Notes: a model not told the origin generated them from the letters alone. 59,852 nucleotides of DNA from Microcaldota archaeon (GCA_021804105.1 JAJZKP010000004.1:1-59852), one strand, 5' to 3'; positions 39,405 through 49,399 are shown, numbered from the stretch's first letter. Translations and numbers: made by a program.

Positions 39405-40685
39405 ATGTATATGCGTATGAGGCTTTTTAGGGCATTATTAATTGCACCTGTACTCGCGGTTATTCTCGCCATGTTCTTTTCAGACCTGGTTTATGCCCAG
39501 CTTGTCAACCCTACATTGGAGGCGAATGCAACAACACCGGTTCCAGTAGGAGTAGTGAGCTACGGCCTGTATAATATATCGCAGGATACCGGGGCATATC
39601 AGGTCGAGACCAGCACAATAGTGGGCTATTCGAGGATAAACGCGCTCTCGGCATACAACTCAGTACCGCCTGCCAATGTCTCCGCGTACGGAGCTACGGT
39701 GCAGTTGAATACGGTGATGAATATCACCGGCACCGATGGCAAACACTACTCTTATTGGCTCCAGGATGTGATGGACCTCAACACGAGCAACAGAACCGAA
39801 TTTCTTGTTGACAACGTATGGAACCTGACTGATAATAACGCAAATGTAACAAATGGGACCATAACCGGATATGGGAACTTCTCGGCTACAACATATCCCG
39901 GTACCTTCTCTAATGTAAGCCAGGAGTTCTATGGATATTACCTCAATTCCACCCAGTTCTCATATCCGCTCTTCTTCAACCCTGTAATAACCATAAGCAT
40001 GGCGAATGGATACCCGGTGGTGCATATGGGATACGACCAGAACGGCACATACAGGTTCTATGATAACATAACCTTCTATATACCCGCAAGAAGCGCATAC
40101 ATGCTTGTGACCCCGTATTACCAGTCTCCGGAGCCGTACCTTTCGCAATACAATGGGAGTTTTTACGATGCGGAAATGGTGCTGGGAGGGGAAGGAAGCG
40201 GAGAGGTATCCCAGTTCTACAACTCAAGTGCAACCATGTGGATAGGTTACCTGAATGGCAGCACAGGCAAGATTGAGCCCTTCCCCGTAGTAGCAGATTT
40301 TGGAATGGACACTGAAGAAGCTGCAATAAACCTAGCAGTGGAGCCTGAGAACGGCATGGCGAGAGTGACAAACGGGCAATTAGATTACAACGAGAGCATA
40401 ACGCAGTACGGTGTGCCTGCTGCCCTACTCAAGTCTTCTGCGAATCAGACAACACAGGGCACCACGACAGTTGCATCTACAACAACGCAGAACAACCCTT
40501 CCTCAACTGTCTCAGCCGGTAACAGCACCGAATCGGGGCAATCAAACAGCACTGCAACTGTGGCAAGCGGACCTGCAGGCATATCGCAGTACTTTGTACC
40601 CATAATTGCGGTTGTAGTGATTGCGCTGCTTGTAGCTCTTTATCTCATGGCTAAGGCGATGAGGAATTCTAACGCTTCGCGTTGA
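39405..40685 (+). CDS. Secreted surface protein with N-terminal signal, Ser/Thr-rich stalk and C-terminal TM anchor
   Basis: N-terminal hydrophobic segment; TTQGTTTVASTTTQNNPSST stalk; FVPIIAVVVIALLVALYLMAKAMR anchor. Confidence 0.7.
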   Translation: MYMRMRLFRALLIAPVLAVILAMFFSDLVYAQLVNPTLEANATTPVPVGVVSYGLYNISQDTGAYQVETSTIVGYSRINALSAYNSVPPANVSAYGATVQLNTVMNITGTDGKHYSYWLQDVMDLNTSNRTEFLVDNVWNLTDNNANVTNGTITGYGNFSATTYPGTFSNVSQEFYGYYLNSTQFSYPLFFNPVITISMANGYPVVHMGYDQNGTYRFYDNITFYIPARSAYMLVTPYYQSPEPYLSQYNGSFYDAEMVLGGEGSGEVSQFYNSSATMWIGYLNGSTGKIEPFPVVADFGMDTEEAAINLAVEPENGMARVTNGQLDYNESITQYGVPAALLKSSANQTTQGTTTVASTTTQNNPSSTVSAGNSTESGQSNSTATVASGPAGISQYFVPIIAVVVIALLVALYLMAKAMRNSNASR

Positions 40686-40737
40686 TACTGCCTATATATA
40701 TTTTCCGTGCATCAATCTACCTGAAACAGGTCATCCT

Positions 40738-42189
40738 ATGGTCGACAAGTTCAAGCTGGAGAAGCTGAAGAAGCTCAGGGAGCTGGGGGTGAACCCGTAT
40801 CCGTACACTTTCTCGGTTACCCACAAGACGGTAGATGTAGTAGGCGAATTCGGAAGCCTGGAAGGCAAGGAGGTGCGCATGGCGGGAAGGATGATCAAGA
40901 GGAGAGAGATGGGCAAGCTCTTTTTCATAGACATACTTGATGGGTATGGCAAGATACAGGTCTTGATCAAGAGTGATAGCGCAAAGGAGGGTGCGCTCAA
41001 GATAGCAAGGCTCACTGACGTAGGAGACATAATAGGCGTACGCGGGCGGGTGATGAAGACCAATAAGGGCGAGATAACCGTGGATGCGGAGGAGGTCACA
41101 ATGCTGGCAAAGTCGCTCCTGACAATGCCGGAGAAGTTCCACGGCCTGACGGATATGGAATTGCGCTACAGGAAGAGGTATCTGGACCTAATAATGAATC
41201 CAGGCGTGCGCGGCTTCCTGACCATGCGGGCCAGGATACTGAAGTATCTTAGGGACTTCCTTGATTCGGAGGGCTACATAGAATTCGAGACTCCGGTGCT
41301 GCAACCCACGTATGGAGGGGCAAACGCAAAGCCGTTCCTCACTGACTACAATGCACTAAACGCCAAAGTATTCCTGAGGATATCCGACGAGCTTTATCTG
41401 AAGAGGCTTATAATAGGCGGCTTCGAGAAGGTGTACGAAGTATCAAAGGATTTCAGGAACGAGGATATAGACTCTACGCACAATCCAGAGTTCACGCAGA
41501 TAGAATTCTATGAGGCATACAAGGACTATGACGATTTCATGAGGTTCACCGAGAAGATGCTCTCCGGGCTTGTAAAGTACATATTCGGATCCTACAAGGT
41601 GGGATACCAGGGTCGCGAGATAGACTTCACGCCGCCTTTCAAGAGAGTGCCATGGGTGGAGGAACTGAAGAGGCAGGCAGGGATAGATGTCTCAATAATG
41701 ACAGATGTAGAGGCAGCCAAGGTAGCCAGGGACGAAGGATTAGACATCCCGATAAAGAACGCGTATCATGTTGCTGACGCCCTGTTCGACAAATACATAA
41801 AGCCAGACCTCTTCCATCCGACTTTTGTGATAGACTTCCCGGCGTATATGTGCCCTCTTACCAAGGACAAACGCGGTAATCCCAAGCTGAGCGAGAGGTT
41901 CGAGCTCTTCATAGCGGGCAAGGAGGAGGGGAACTGCTATTCCGAGCTCACGGATCCGCTGGAGCAGAGAAGGAAGTTTGAGGCGCAGGAGCTTGAACGG
42001 AAGAAGGGCGATTACGAAGCGCCTCCAAGCGATTCTGATTTCCTGGAAGCGATAGAATACGGAATGCCGCCAACAGCAGGCATGGGCCTTGCGATAGACA
42101 GGCTGGCCATGATACTGACAGATAACATATCAATAAAGGAAGTTATACCGTTCCCTGCCGTTAAGCCCGAGGGTAAGCCTAGCAGGTGA
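40738..42189 (+). CDS. lysS: Class II lysyl-tRNA synthetase
   Basis: RYRKRYLDLIMN, FETPVLQPTYGGANAKPF, EVSKDFRNEDIDSTHNPEFTQIEFYEAY, GMPPTAGMGLAIDRLAMILTD. Confidence 0.96.
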   Translation: MVDKFKLEKLKKLRELGVNPYPYTFSVTHKTVDVVGEFGSLEGKEVRMAGRMIKRREMGKLFFIDILDGYGKIQVLIKSDSAKEGALKIARLTDVGDIIGVRGRVMKTNKGEITVDAEEVTMLAKSLLTMPEKFHGLTDMELRYRKRYLDLIMNPGVRGFLTMRARILKYLRDFLDSEGYIEFETPVLQPTYGGANAKPFLTDYNALNAKVFLRISDELYLKRLIIGGFEKVYEVSKDFRNEDIDSTHNPEFTQIEFYEAYKDYDDFMRFTEKMLSGLVKYIFGSYKVGYQGREIDFTPPFKRVPWVEELKRQAGIDVSIMTDVEAAKVARDEGLDIPIKNAYHVADALFDKYIKPDLFHPTFVIDFPAYMCPLTKDKRGNPKLSERFELFIAGKEEGNCYSELTDPLEQRRKFEAQELERKKGDYEAPPSDSDFLEAIEYGMPPTAGMGLAIDRLAMILTDNISIKEVIPFPAVKPEGKPSR

Positions 42190-42195
42190 TTTCCT

Positions 42196-43008
42196 TCAAT
42201 TCTTTGAGTATGCAAAGACAGCAGTAACGCTCTCCGAGATTGTGCTGGTTCCGCCATAAATTATTGGTGGAGGGGGAGATGACGAGGCTGTGCTTGCAAC
42301 ATATAGGGGGAACGGCCTGAAATAATAGCTATTCACCGATACATTCAGTACTGAGATGTTGTATCTGCCCCCAAGCGTGGCAGAAGCTTGCTCTGTTGCG
42401 TTTTGCATTGCATCAGAGAGTGCTATTGGCCTGAGCGCGGCTATCTGGGCGTTGGAGAACTTTGAATAGATGCTGCTTACGTATACGTTTGGTATGGCTG
42501 AGAGTGCGTTGACTGCTGCGCCTGCCTGCGTCTGGTTCGGCAGAAGCACAATCAGTCGCTCATCGGCTTCATATGTCACGGGATAGGAGCACTTGAATCT
42601 AGGGTATAGCGTTGACGATATCGTGTAATATGTGCCATTGCATATGGCTTCTACATTGTAAGAAGAGGTTTCTATGTTGCTGAGGTTGTCCCCCACATAC
42701 GCATAGATGGTATTGTTAAGATTCCCTATTGTGGACGAAAGATTAGCCACTGCATTTTGCGTAGTGGTGCCTGTGCCGTTTACATTGATGTACATTTGGG
42801 CCTGCGAAGGCTGGCCTCTGGCATAGCCGATCGCAGTAACCGTTATAGTATGATTATTTGTAGTGGTATTGCGCTGAGGGGGTGCGGTAGATCCGTACGA
42901 GTTACTGTGGGTAATGGATACTATAGCAATAGCGCCAAGAAGCAGCACTGCTATCAGAGTCACTAGCGGCCATGCGTTGCCTTCTTTTGTCATTTCAAAC
43001 ACAGACAT
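42196..43008 (-). CDS. SIMPL-domain (DUF541) membrane-anchored protein
   Basis: N-terminal TM; ITVTAIGYARGQPSQAQMYINVNG...LSNIETSSYNVEAIC...ALSDAMQNATEQASATLGG. Confidence 0.78.
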   Translation of the reverse strand: MSVFEMTKEGNAWPLVTLIAVLLLGAIAIVSITHSNSYGSTAPPQRNTTTNNHTITVTAIGYARGQPSQAQMYINVNGTGTTTQNAVANLSSTIGNLNNTIYAYVGDNLSNIETSSYNVEAICNGTYYTISSTLYPRFKCSYPVTYEADERLIVLLPNQTQAGAAVNALSAIPNVYVSSIYSKFSNAQIAALRPIALSDAMQNATEQASATLGGRYNISVLNVSVNSYYFRPFPLYVASTASSSPPPPIIYGGTSTISESVTAVFAYSKN

Positions 43009-43212
43009 ATGTTTGTGAAGCTTATTATTAAAGTATTTGTTATGAGTAGGTTTTTTGTAGGTTTCTTATTCTCTGGTGCGGACATGCAGTCAAGCCACAC
43101 CGCCGTCTTTGTTATATGCTGGTGGAGCAATATCGACCGGTTGCGTTGCCATTTTATTGGGTGGTAGCCTGGGCGGGGGCATTGTGGGCATCAAGCATGG
43201 GTTATTTAAACT

Positions 43213-43926
43213 TTGCATTATACGTATTTTTGTGAATCCATGGCAGTAAAGACTAAGAACCCGAGTCTTGGGAAGCGAGCCTTTGTTGAGGCCCTTGGAG
43301 TATTTATATTCGTGATCCTGGGCGCAGGATCGGTTGTTGCAGCCCAGTATGCAGGGTTAGGGAGCACAGGCTTGCTTGTAATAGCCCTTGGCAATGGAAT
43401 AGGTCTTGCACTTGCCATCTCATTTGCCATGAACATCTCTGGCGGCCACATAAACCCTGCGGTGTCAATAGCGGCATGGGTAAAGGGCCTGATAAGTGGC
43501 AGGGAGGCAATAATATATATAATAGCGCAGGTGATAGGCGCTATACTTGCAGGGCTGGTGCTTGTAGCGCTTTATCCTGCTTCGGCAGGGGTGCCAGTAC
43601 ACTATGGCGCACCAGCACTGGGATCCGGAGTTACGGTAGTACAGGGAATACTATTCGAGGCACTTATGACGTTCTTCCTTGTAATGATGGTTATGGGAAC
43701 CATTGTTGACAGGAGGGCACCGAAGATGGCAGGATTCGGAGTCGGGCTTGTAGTCATGCTCGATGTCTTCATAGGCGGATCATTCACCGGAGCTGCTATG
43801 AACCCTGCCAGGGCAATTGGTCCGGCCATAGCTGCGGGATTCCTGAACAACTGGTATGTCTACTGGATAGGCCCCATAGTAGGCGGAATAGTAGCTGCAC
43901 TTGTGTACAAGTATCTAGTTGAATGA
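43213..43926 (+). CDS. MIP family channel (aquaporin/glycerol facilitator)
   Basis: Two NPA motifs: GGHINPAVSIAAW and MNPARAIGPAI. Confidence 0.95.
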   Translation: MHYTYFCESMAVKTKNPSLGKRAFVEALGVFIFVILGAGSVVAAQYAGLGSTGLLVIALGNGIGLALAISFAMNISGGHINPAVSIAAWVKGLISGREAIIYIIAQVIGAILAGLVLVALYPASAGVPVHYGAPALGSGVTVVQGILFEALMTFFLVMMVMGTIVDRRAPKMAGFGVGLVVMLDVFIGGSFTGAAMNPARAIGPAIAAGFLNNWYVYWIGPIVGGIVAALVYKYLVE

Positions 43927-44107
43927 GGCCTACGGGACGTATTGCTTGACTATATGTTCCCATCACGCGGAAATCCTATTTGGCCATATGTCAGATTTAT
44001 TTCGTTTAGAATACGGTAGGCAAGCCTGGCATTTGCCACTGAATCAAAGGCAGTTGGGTGGGGCAACCTTTTTATAGTCATCAGTCAATAGAATATTTGG
44101 CGATACT

Positions 44108-44248
44108 ATGGTACAAGCCTATTGCGTTAAGTGCAAAGAGAAAAGGGAAATGAAGGATGCGAAGCAGGTTACCATGAAGAATGGTAAGAAAGCGACACAG
44201 GGAGTATGTCCTGTATGCGGAACGAAGATGTTCAAGATAGGAGGCTGA
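44108..44248 (+). CDS. 46-aa zinc-ribbon protein (DUF5679-like)
   Basis: Manual translation: MVQAYCVKCKEKREMKDAKQVTMKNGKKATQGVCPVCGTKMFKIGG*; below the ORF-track length cut-off. Confidence 0.85.
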   Translation: MVQAYCVKCKEKREMKDAKQVTMKNGKKATQGVCPVCGTKMFKIGG

Positions 44249-44337
44249 GTTGTGCTGAGACGCAGTACTCCGCGGGGTGCTGCGCCATCTTATTCTTCAC
44301 AGCGCATGCGGTAATTAGCGTGATGTAGCAGGAAGAC

Positions 44338-45510
44338 TTACAGTCGACGCTTATAGTCCCCGTATCCAAAGCTCTTAACGATCCTGAGCTTCCCATCAAG
44401 GCCATATATGGCTATGCTAGGCAGGCGTATGCCGTTGAATGTTGTAGTCTTGACAATAGAATAATGCGCCATGTCCAGAAATACAAGCCTATCCCCGGGC
44501 TTGAGCTTGGTAGCAAAAGAATAGTCGCCTATTACATCTCCAGCCAGGCACGTCATGCCTCCTAGGCGGTACGTATACTTATGCTCTCCGGGCTTTCCGG
44601 CGCCAATTATTTCGGGACGGTATGGCGACGCAAGGACATCCGGCATGTGTGCTTCTGCAGAGGTATCTAGTATGGCTATGTCCAGCTTGTTATGGATTAT
44701 GTCTAGCACTGTTGCTACAAGGACCCCGGAATAGAGGGCAACCGCCTCTCCAGGCTCAAGATGCACCTGCACCCCGTACTTCTCCTTGAACTTGTTCACA
44801 ATTCTGACCAACAAATCCACATCGTAATCCTTTCTCGTTATGTGGTGCCCTCCGCCGAAATTGACCCATTTCATTTGCGGTATGTACTTGCCGTATGTGC
44901 GCTCGAAGAGCCCCAGCAGCTTGGCGAGCTCTGCTGCATTCTGTTCGCATAAAGCATGGAAGTGTATGCCATCTACCCCGGCAAGGTCTTCGCCCTCAAG
45001 GTCCTCAGGCAGCATCCCAAGCCTAGACCCAGGAAGGGTCGGGTTGTATAGCCTTGTCTTTACCGTAGACCTGCCTGGATTCACTCTCAGTCCCACCTCT
45101 ATCTTGCGCTTGGATCCCTTCACCAGTCCGCGGTACTTCTTCCATTGTGCTATCGAGTTAAATATTATGACATCGGAGTACTTTATTGCCTCAACTATGT
45201 CCTTGTCAGAGTATGCAGGCGCATAGGTATGCACTTCCTTGCCAAACTCTTCCCTTCCCAGCCTTGCCTCAATTGGTCCGCTCGCACATACGCCGTCAAG
45301 ATACTTGCTCAGCAACGGAAATGTCTCGTATGTGGCAAACGCCTTCAATGCCAATAGCACCTTGGCCCCTGTTTTCTTCCTGACATGACCAAGTATCTCA
45401 AGGTTCCTCTTGAGCATGCTTTCGCTCACCACGAAGCACGGAGTCTCGACGCTGTCAGTAACGCTTTTGGGAAAGCTCTTCAATTCTTCTAGATGCATTT
45501 TCATAGTCAT
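44338..45510 (-). CDS. nspC: Carboxynorspermidine decarboxylase
   Basis: Fold-III PLP decarboxylase: VETPCFVVSESMLKRNL, VLLALKAFATYE, WVNFGGGHHITR, LGGMTCLAGDVIGDYSF. Confidence 0.88.
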   Translation of the reverse strand: MTMKMHLEELKSFPKSVTDSVETPCFVVSESMLKRNLEILGHVRKKTGAKVLLALKAFATYETFPLLSKYLDGVCASGPIEARLGREEFGKEVHTYAPAYSDKDIVEAIKYSDVIIFNSIAQWKKYRGLVKGSKRKIEVGLRVNPGRSTVKTRLYNPTLPGSRLGMLPEDLEGEDLAGVDGIHFHALCEQNAAELAKLLGLFERTYGKYIPQMKWVNFGGGHHITRKDYDVDLLVRIVNKFKEKYGVQVHLEPGEAVALYSGVLVATVLDIIHNKLDIAILDTSAEAHMPDVLASPYRPEIIGAGKPGEHKYTYRLGGMTCLAGDVIGDYSFATKLKPGDRLVFLDMAHYSIVKTTTFNGIRLPSIAIYGLDGKLRIVKSFGYGDYKRRL

Positions 45511-46715
45511 TCCGGAAGCTTGCCTTTAAAATCAACTGCCTGCCATGGCAGGCCGTACTTGTTCAGCGCGTCCATGAACTTGTCAGGGTCGAGTTGCTCA
45601 ACATTGAATACGCCACTGCCTTTCCAGGTGCCGTTGAGCATGAGCATTGCGCCTATCATAGCCGGCACCCCAGTAGTATATGAGATTGCCTGCGCGCCGA
45701 CCTCCTTGAACGACTCTGCGTGATCGCAGACATTGTATATGTATACAGACTTCTTTTGGCCGGACTTTGTCCCGGTGAATACGTTGCCTATGACTGTCTT
45801 GCCAGTATAATTCGTGCCGATCTTGGCAGGGTCAGGAAGAAGGGCCTTTAGGAACCTCAGCGGCACCACTTTCTTTCCTTCATAGTCAACTTCATCTATC
45901 CTGGTCATGCCTACGTGCTGCAGGACCCTCAGGTGCGTAAGATAGTTCTCTGAGAAAGTCATCCAGAACCTTATCCTCTTGAGGCCCTTGATATTCATCG
46001 CAAGCGATTCCAGCTCCTCATGGTAAAGCAGGTAGCTCTCCTTCTTTCCTACTACGGGATAGTCAAAACTGAAGTGCACGCTTCGCGGATCCAGGATAGG
46101 CGGTGTCTCAACCCACTTGCCATTGTTCCAGTGCCTTACCGCCTGCGTTACCTCCCTGATGTTTATTTCTGGGTTGAAGTTTGTCGCAAAATCATAGCCG
46201 TGGCTTCCCGCATTGCAATCCAATATGTCTATATAGTTTATCTCGTCGAAGAGATGCTTCTGTGCGTACGCAGAGAAAACGTTGGATACACCAGGGTCAA
46301 ACCCGCAACCCAACACCGCCATAAGGCCCTTCTGCTTAAACCTCTCGTTGTAAGCCCATTGCTGCTTGTACTCAAAGTGGGCCAGCTCTGGGGATTCGTA
46401 ATTGGCGGTGTCAAGATAATTGACGCCTGTCTGCAGGCACGCGTCCATTATTGCCAGGTCCTGGTATGGCAATGCAACATTCAGAACAAGATCCGGGTCA
46501 TGTTCCTTTATTAGCAATACAAGATCCTTGACATTGCCTGCATCGACACGCGCGGTCTTTATCCTATGCCCGGTTCTGCCCTCTATCTCATTGGCTATCT
46601 GTTCGCACTTGGACGGAGTCCTACTGGCAAGGACTATCTCAGAAAAAGCGTCATTGGCCTGCGCGCATTTGTGCGCTACCACACGCCCCACTCCTCCCGC
46701 GCCTATTATCAGCAC
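45507..46715 (-). CDS. Carboxynorspermidine dehydrogenase (saccharopine dehydrogenase superfamily)
   Basis: LIIGAGGVGRVVAHKCAQ, NYLDTANYE, MAVLGCGFDPGVSNVFSAYAQKH; 4-bp overlap with nspC. Confidence 0.88.
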   Translation of the reverse strand: MLIIGAGGVGRVVAHKCAQANDAFSEIVLASRTPSKCEQIANEIEGRTGHRIKTARVDAGNVKDLVLLIKEHDPDLVLNVALPYQDLAIMDACLQTGVNYLDTANYESPELAHFEYKQQWAYNERFKQKGLMAVLGCGFDPGVSNVFSAYAQKHLFDEINYIDILDCNAGSHGYDFATNFNPEINIREVTQAVRHWNNGKWVETPPILDPRSVHFSFDYPVVGKKESYLLYHEELESLAMNIKGLKRIRFWMTFSENYLTHLRVLQHVGMTRIDEVDYEGKKVVPLRFLKALLPDPAKIGTNYTGKTVIGNVFTGTKSGQKKSVYIYNVCDHAESFKEVGAQAISYTTGVPAMIGAMLMLNGTWKGSGVFNVEQLDPDKFMDALNKYGLPWQAVDFKGKLPE

Positions 46716-46788
46716 TTTTCCTATGTTATTACCTCTTCACAGCAACGATAAATTGGGCCACTCCTCATTAATAAGATTATCCGTCTTT

Positions 46789-47310
46789 TCAGGAATTTAT
46801 GCGTTCGAGTGTTATCTTGAATACCAAAGTGTATCCTGCAAGAGGAGGATTGAAGTTTATTGTTACATTAGTAGCATTCACAGAGGTTATCCTGCCTTGC
46901 GCATAATGGCCGCTGGAATTACTTGCCACAGTCATTCCGGCCGTGACTGTGTTGTTTCCAAAATAGGATCGCGGTACCACAAGTATAAGCGAAGGATTCA
47001 CTTCGCCGTAGGCCTCGTTTGCAGGAATTGCAACAGTCTTTGTCTGGTTGACATGCATGCCAATAACCGCCAGCCCGAACCCAGGTATTATGGCATTAGA
47101 GCCCACCACAAAACTGAGTGGCGTCTGTCCGACGTTGGTGCTGAATATCGTGCCGTTTGTAAATGACCCGGTGTAGTATACACTGACGTTGTCGCCTACC
47201 TTTACCGTTGCGCCTGTGGCGCTTGCAGCAGATATGTATACCACAAGTATTATTGCTGCTACGATCACAACAGCTATGCCGTAGAGTAGTCGGTTTGCCA
47301 TCTTCTTCAT
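46789..47310 (-). CDS. Membrane-anchored, predicted extracytoplasmic FKBP-type peptidyl-prolyl isomerase
   Basis: N-terminal TM then VKVGDNVSVYYTGSFTNGTIFSTN...IPGFGLAVIGMHVNQTKTVAIPANEAYGE. Confidence 0.88.
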   Translation of the reverse strand: MKKMANRLLYGIAVVIVAAIILVVYISAASATGATVKVGDNVSVYYTGSFTNGTIFSTNVGQTPLSFVVGSNAIIPGFGLAVIGMHVNQTKTVAIPANEAYGEVNPSLILVVPRSYFGNNTVTAGMTVASNSSGHYAQGRITSVNATNVTINFNPPLAGYTLVFKITLERINS

Positions 47311-47360
47311 TGCATCACTAACAATTGCAACCAGAATGATTTAAATTTATAGGTAATAGG

Positions 47361-47744
47361 TCAGGGTTTCTGCACATGGGCATGGTGCACCTCTATTCTC
47401 AGCAATATCCTGTCGCCGTGCTGCCTGTAGTTAGCACCGGTGTATTTCTGTGAGAGTTTGTCGACATGCTCCTCTGCGCCGGCCTTTGTCATTTCCACAA
47501 CCTTGCCCCGGAGGAAGACCGCGTCATAAGGATCATCCATGCTGAATATGCTGAGTGCCACCCTGGGATCGCGTCTTACGTTCTTCGCTTTGATCCTATC
47601 CTCGGTGGTATTGACAAGTACTGTATCACCATCCCTGTCGACCCATGTCACTGTCACTTGCGGGGATCCGTCAGGCATAAGCGTGGCTATGTTAATGAAG
47701 TTCTTTCCGTCTATAAGCTTCTTCGCCTTGCTCGGGAGTTCCAT
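47361..47744 (-). CDS. Pyridoxamine 5'-phosphate oxidase-like / split-barrel flavin or F420 enzyme
   Basis: KAKKLIDGKNFINIATLMPDGSPQVTVTWVDRDGDTVLVNTTEDRIKAKNVRRDPRVALSIF; start trimmed to 47744. Confidence 0.85.
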   Translation of the reverse strand: MELPSKAKKLIDGKNFINIATLMPDGSPQVTVTWVDRDGDTVLVNTTEDRIKAKNVRRDPRVALSIFSMDDPYDAVFLRGKVVEMTKAGAEEHVDKLSQKYTGANYRQHGDRILLRIEVHHAHVQKP

Positions 47745-47950
47745 AAAAACACCGCATAGTAATATGCATGGCATGCTTATTAGCTTGTTGCTTGCGTGCT
47801 TCACGCCCAGTTGCTTTTGTCCACGATACTGTAATATTCCCTGGAATCCAGATGCCAGTCACGGCGAATGGGACCTTTGCCGGATCCCATACCTGCTGCT
47901 ACCTTCCCGCGTTCTAGAGCTCTTCGTATTGCAGACTTATGCAGGATTGG

Positions 47951-49399
47951 TCAATTCATGGAAGGTGGCGGCGAACGGTCTATGATCCTTAACCTCTCCA
48001 CGTATTGTATGTATGGGTCTATGGCTTCGGCAAGCTGCGACTGGGGCAGCATGCAAAGGTACTTTATCCTATGCTCGAACTGCTCTTCGGAGAGTTGGCC
48101 AAGCGAGACGCTTTGCGCCAGATACACGGTGTATGGCGCCACATAGGACCTGTAGCTCGAAGAGCCCACATGGTAATCATTATTGGATAGAAGGTCATGG
48201 ACGTGCACATTGCGCATTATCCTGAATATCTCGGCAAGCTGCGTGTTGGAAAAATTGCCTCCCGCGGCACCGCGCAAATATTCGGTAGTAAGGACCTGCT
48301 GTACAGGCCTGAGGTCCCTGTATGACGATAGTGTATCTAGCAGGGATTCACGCGAAGGTGCATAGACCAGATCGTTGTCATGGTACAGCATCTTGTCCAT
48401 GAACTCCCCGAGCATATCCGTTATTATTGTGTCGTTGCCATTGAGCAGGCTGCCGTCATCAAACGGTTCGAGTATTCTTTTCATGAAATCCCTCTGCAGC
48501 AGATGGCCAGCTTCCTCAGCCACGTCTTCGTCGATATTCATGTATCTGCCCATTAAGGAGAGCATGAACCTGGCCAGGTTTGGGTGATCCGAATAGGCCA
48601 GCACCGTGTCTGCTACTATATCGCTGCAGAATTCTTCAACGAACTTGGCCGGGGCTTCCCCCACAGCAAACATAAAGTCTTCCCTTGCCAGTTCGTCTCC
48701 TCCACGCTTCAGATACAAGGCTCCGCAATATCGTTCGATTCCATCAAGTATTACAGTTATGAGTTCGGGGATGGACTTATATTTTAGCAACGGCATTAGA
48801 ATACGGTCAAGTATGTCCATGTCCTCTATGGCCATTGCATGGTTTGCAATGACAGTATATGCACCGAAGAGCTGATTCGGATTGATGCCGCTTAGAAGCT
48901 CCATCAGTTCCCTGCCGTGATCTGTGCGTATCAGGCGGATGTATCCGGAGAACATGTCCTCGTTGTCCTCTTCCTTGTCGTGATAAACCAATGCGGCATT
49001 GCTTATCCCATTGACAACGCCATGCAGTGCTGCGCTGCCAGAGTATGATTCCACTGTCTCCAGTACATAGCCATGCCTCATTCTCTCAGAGATTAGCTCA
49101 ATGCAGTCATGGCGCCCCAGGCATTCTTCGCTGTCTTCTGAGAGCGCAACTTCGAGCATTCCAAGGACCTGGGTCACTGAATCGCCGAATCGCTTGTATG
49201 CTGAGACAAGTCCTGCTGCTTCTGCTACTGTGCTTGCGCCGTATTTCAGGGCTATTCGCTCCATGTCCTTGAGTATAATGTCATTGAGAGCGCTATCGCA
49301 AGTCAGTGCCCCTGCAACTGCGTTTTTTGCTCCAGGGCCGGCCATGCTGCCTATCCTGTCCAGAGTTGTTGCGCTTCTATCAGCGTATCTGCCCTCCAT
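47951..49399 (-). CDS. Uncharacterised helical protein, paralogue A of a tandem pair
   Basis: Long open frame; C-terminal alignment to 49457-50881, both ending PSMN. Confidence 0.75.
   Translation of the reverse strand: MEGRYADRSATTLDRIGSMAGPGAKNAVAGALTCDSALNDIILKDMERIALKYGASTVAEAAGLVSAYKRFGDSVTQVLGMLEVALSEDSEECLGRHDCIELISERMRHGYVLETVESYSGSAALHGVVNGISNAALVYHDKEEDNEDMFSGYIRLIRTDHGRELMELLSGINPNQLFGAYTVIANHAMAIEDMDILDRILMPLLKYKSIPELITVILDGIERYCGALYLKRGGDELAREDFMFAVGEAPAKFVEEFCSDIVADTVLAYSDHPNLARFMLSLMGRYMNIDEDVAEEAGHLLQRDFMKRILEPFDDGSLLNGNDTIITDMLGEFMDKMLYHDNDLVYAPSRESLLDTLSSYRDLRPVQQVLTTEYLRGAAGGNFSNTQLAEIFRIMRNVHVHDLLSNNDYHVGSSSYRSYVAPYTVYLAQSVSLGQLSEEQFEHRIKYLCMLPQSQLAEAIDPYIQYVERLRIIDRSPPPSMN

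Noticed and set aside
46420-47166. 248-aa plus-strand ORF across the dehydrogenase and FKBP genes
   Set aside because: Antisense to two well-supported genes
47820-48000. Possible structured ncRNA in the gap after the PPOX-like gene
   Set aside because: No convincing stem architecture; the region is better treated as the in-frame extension reported above
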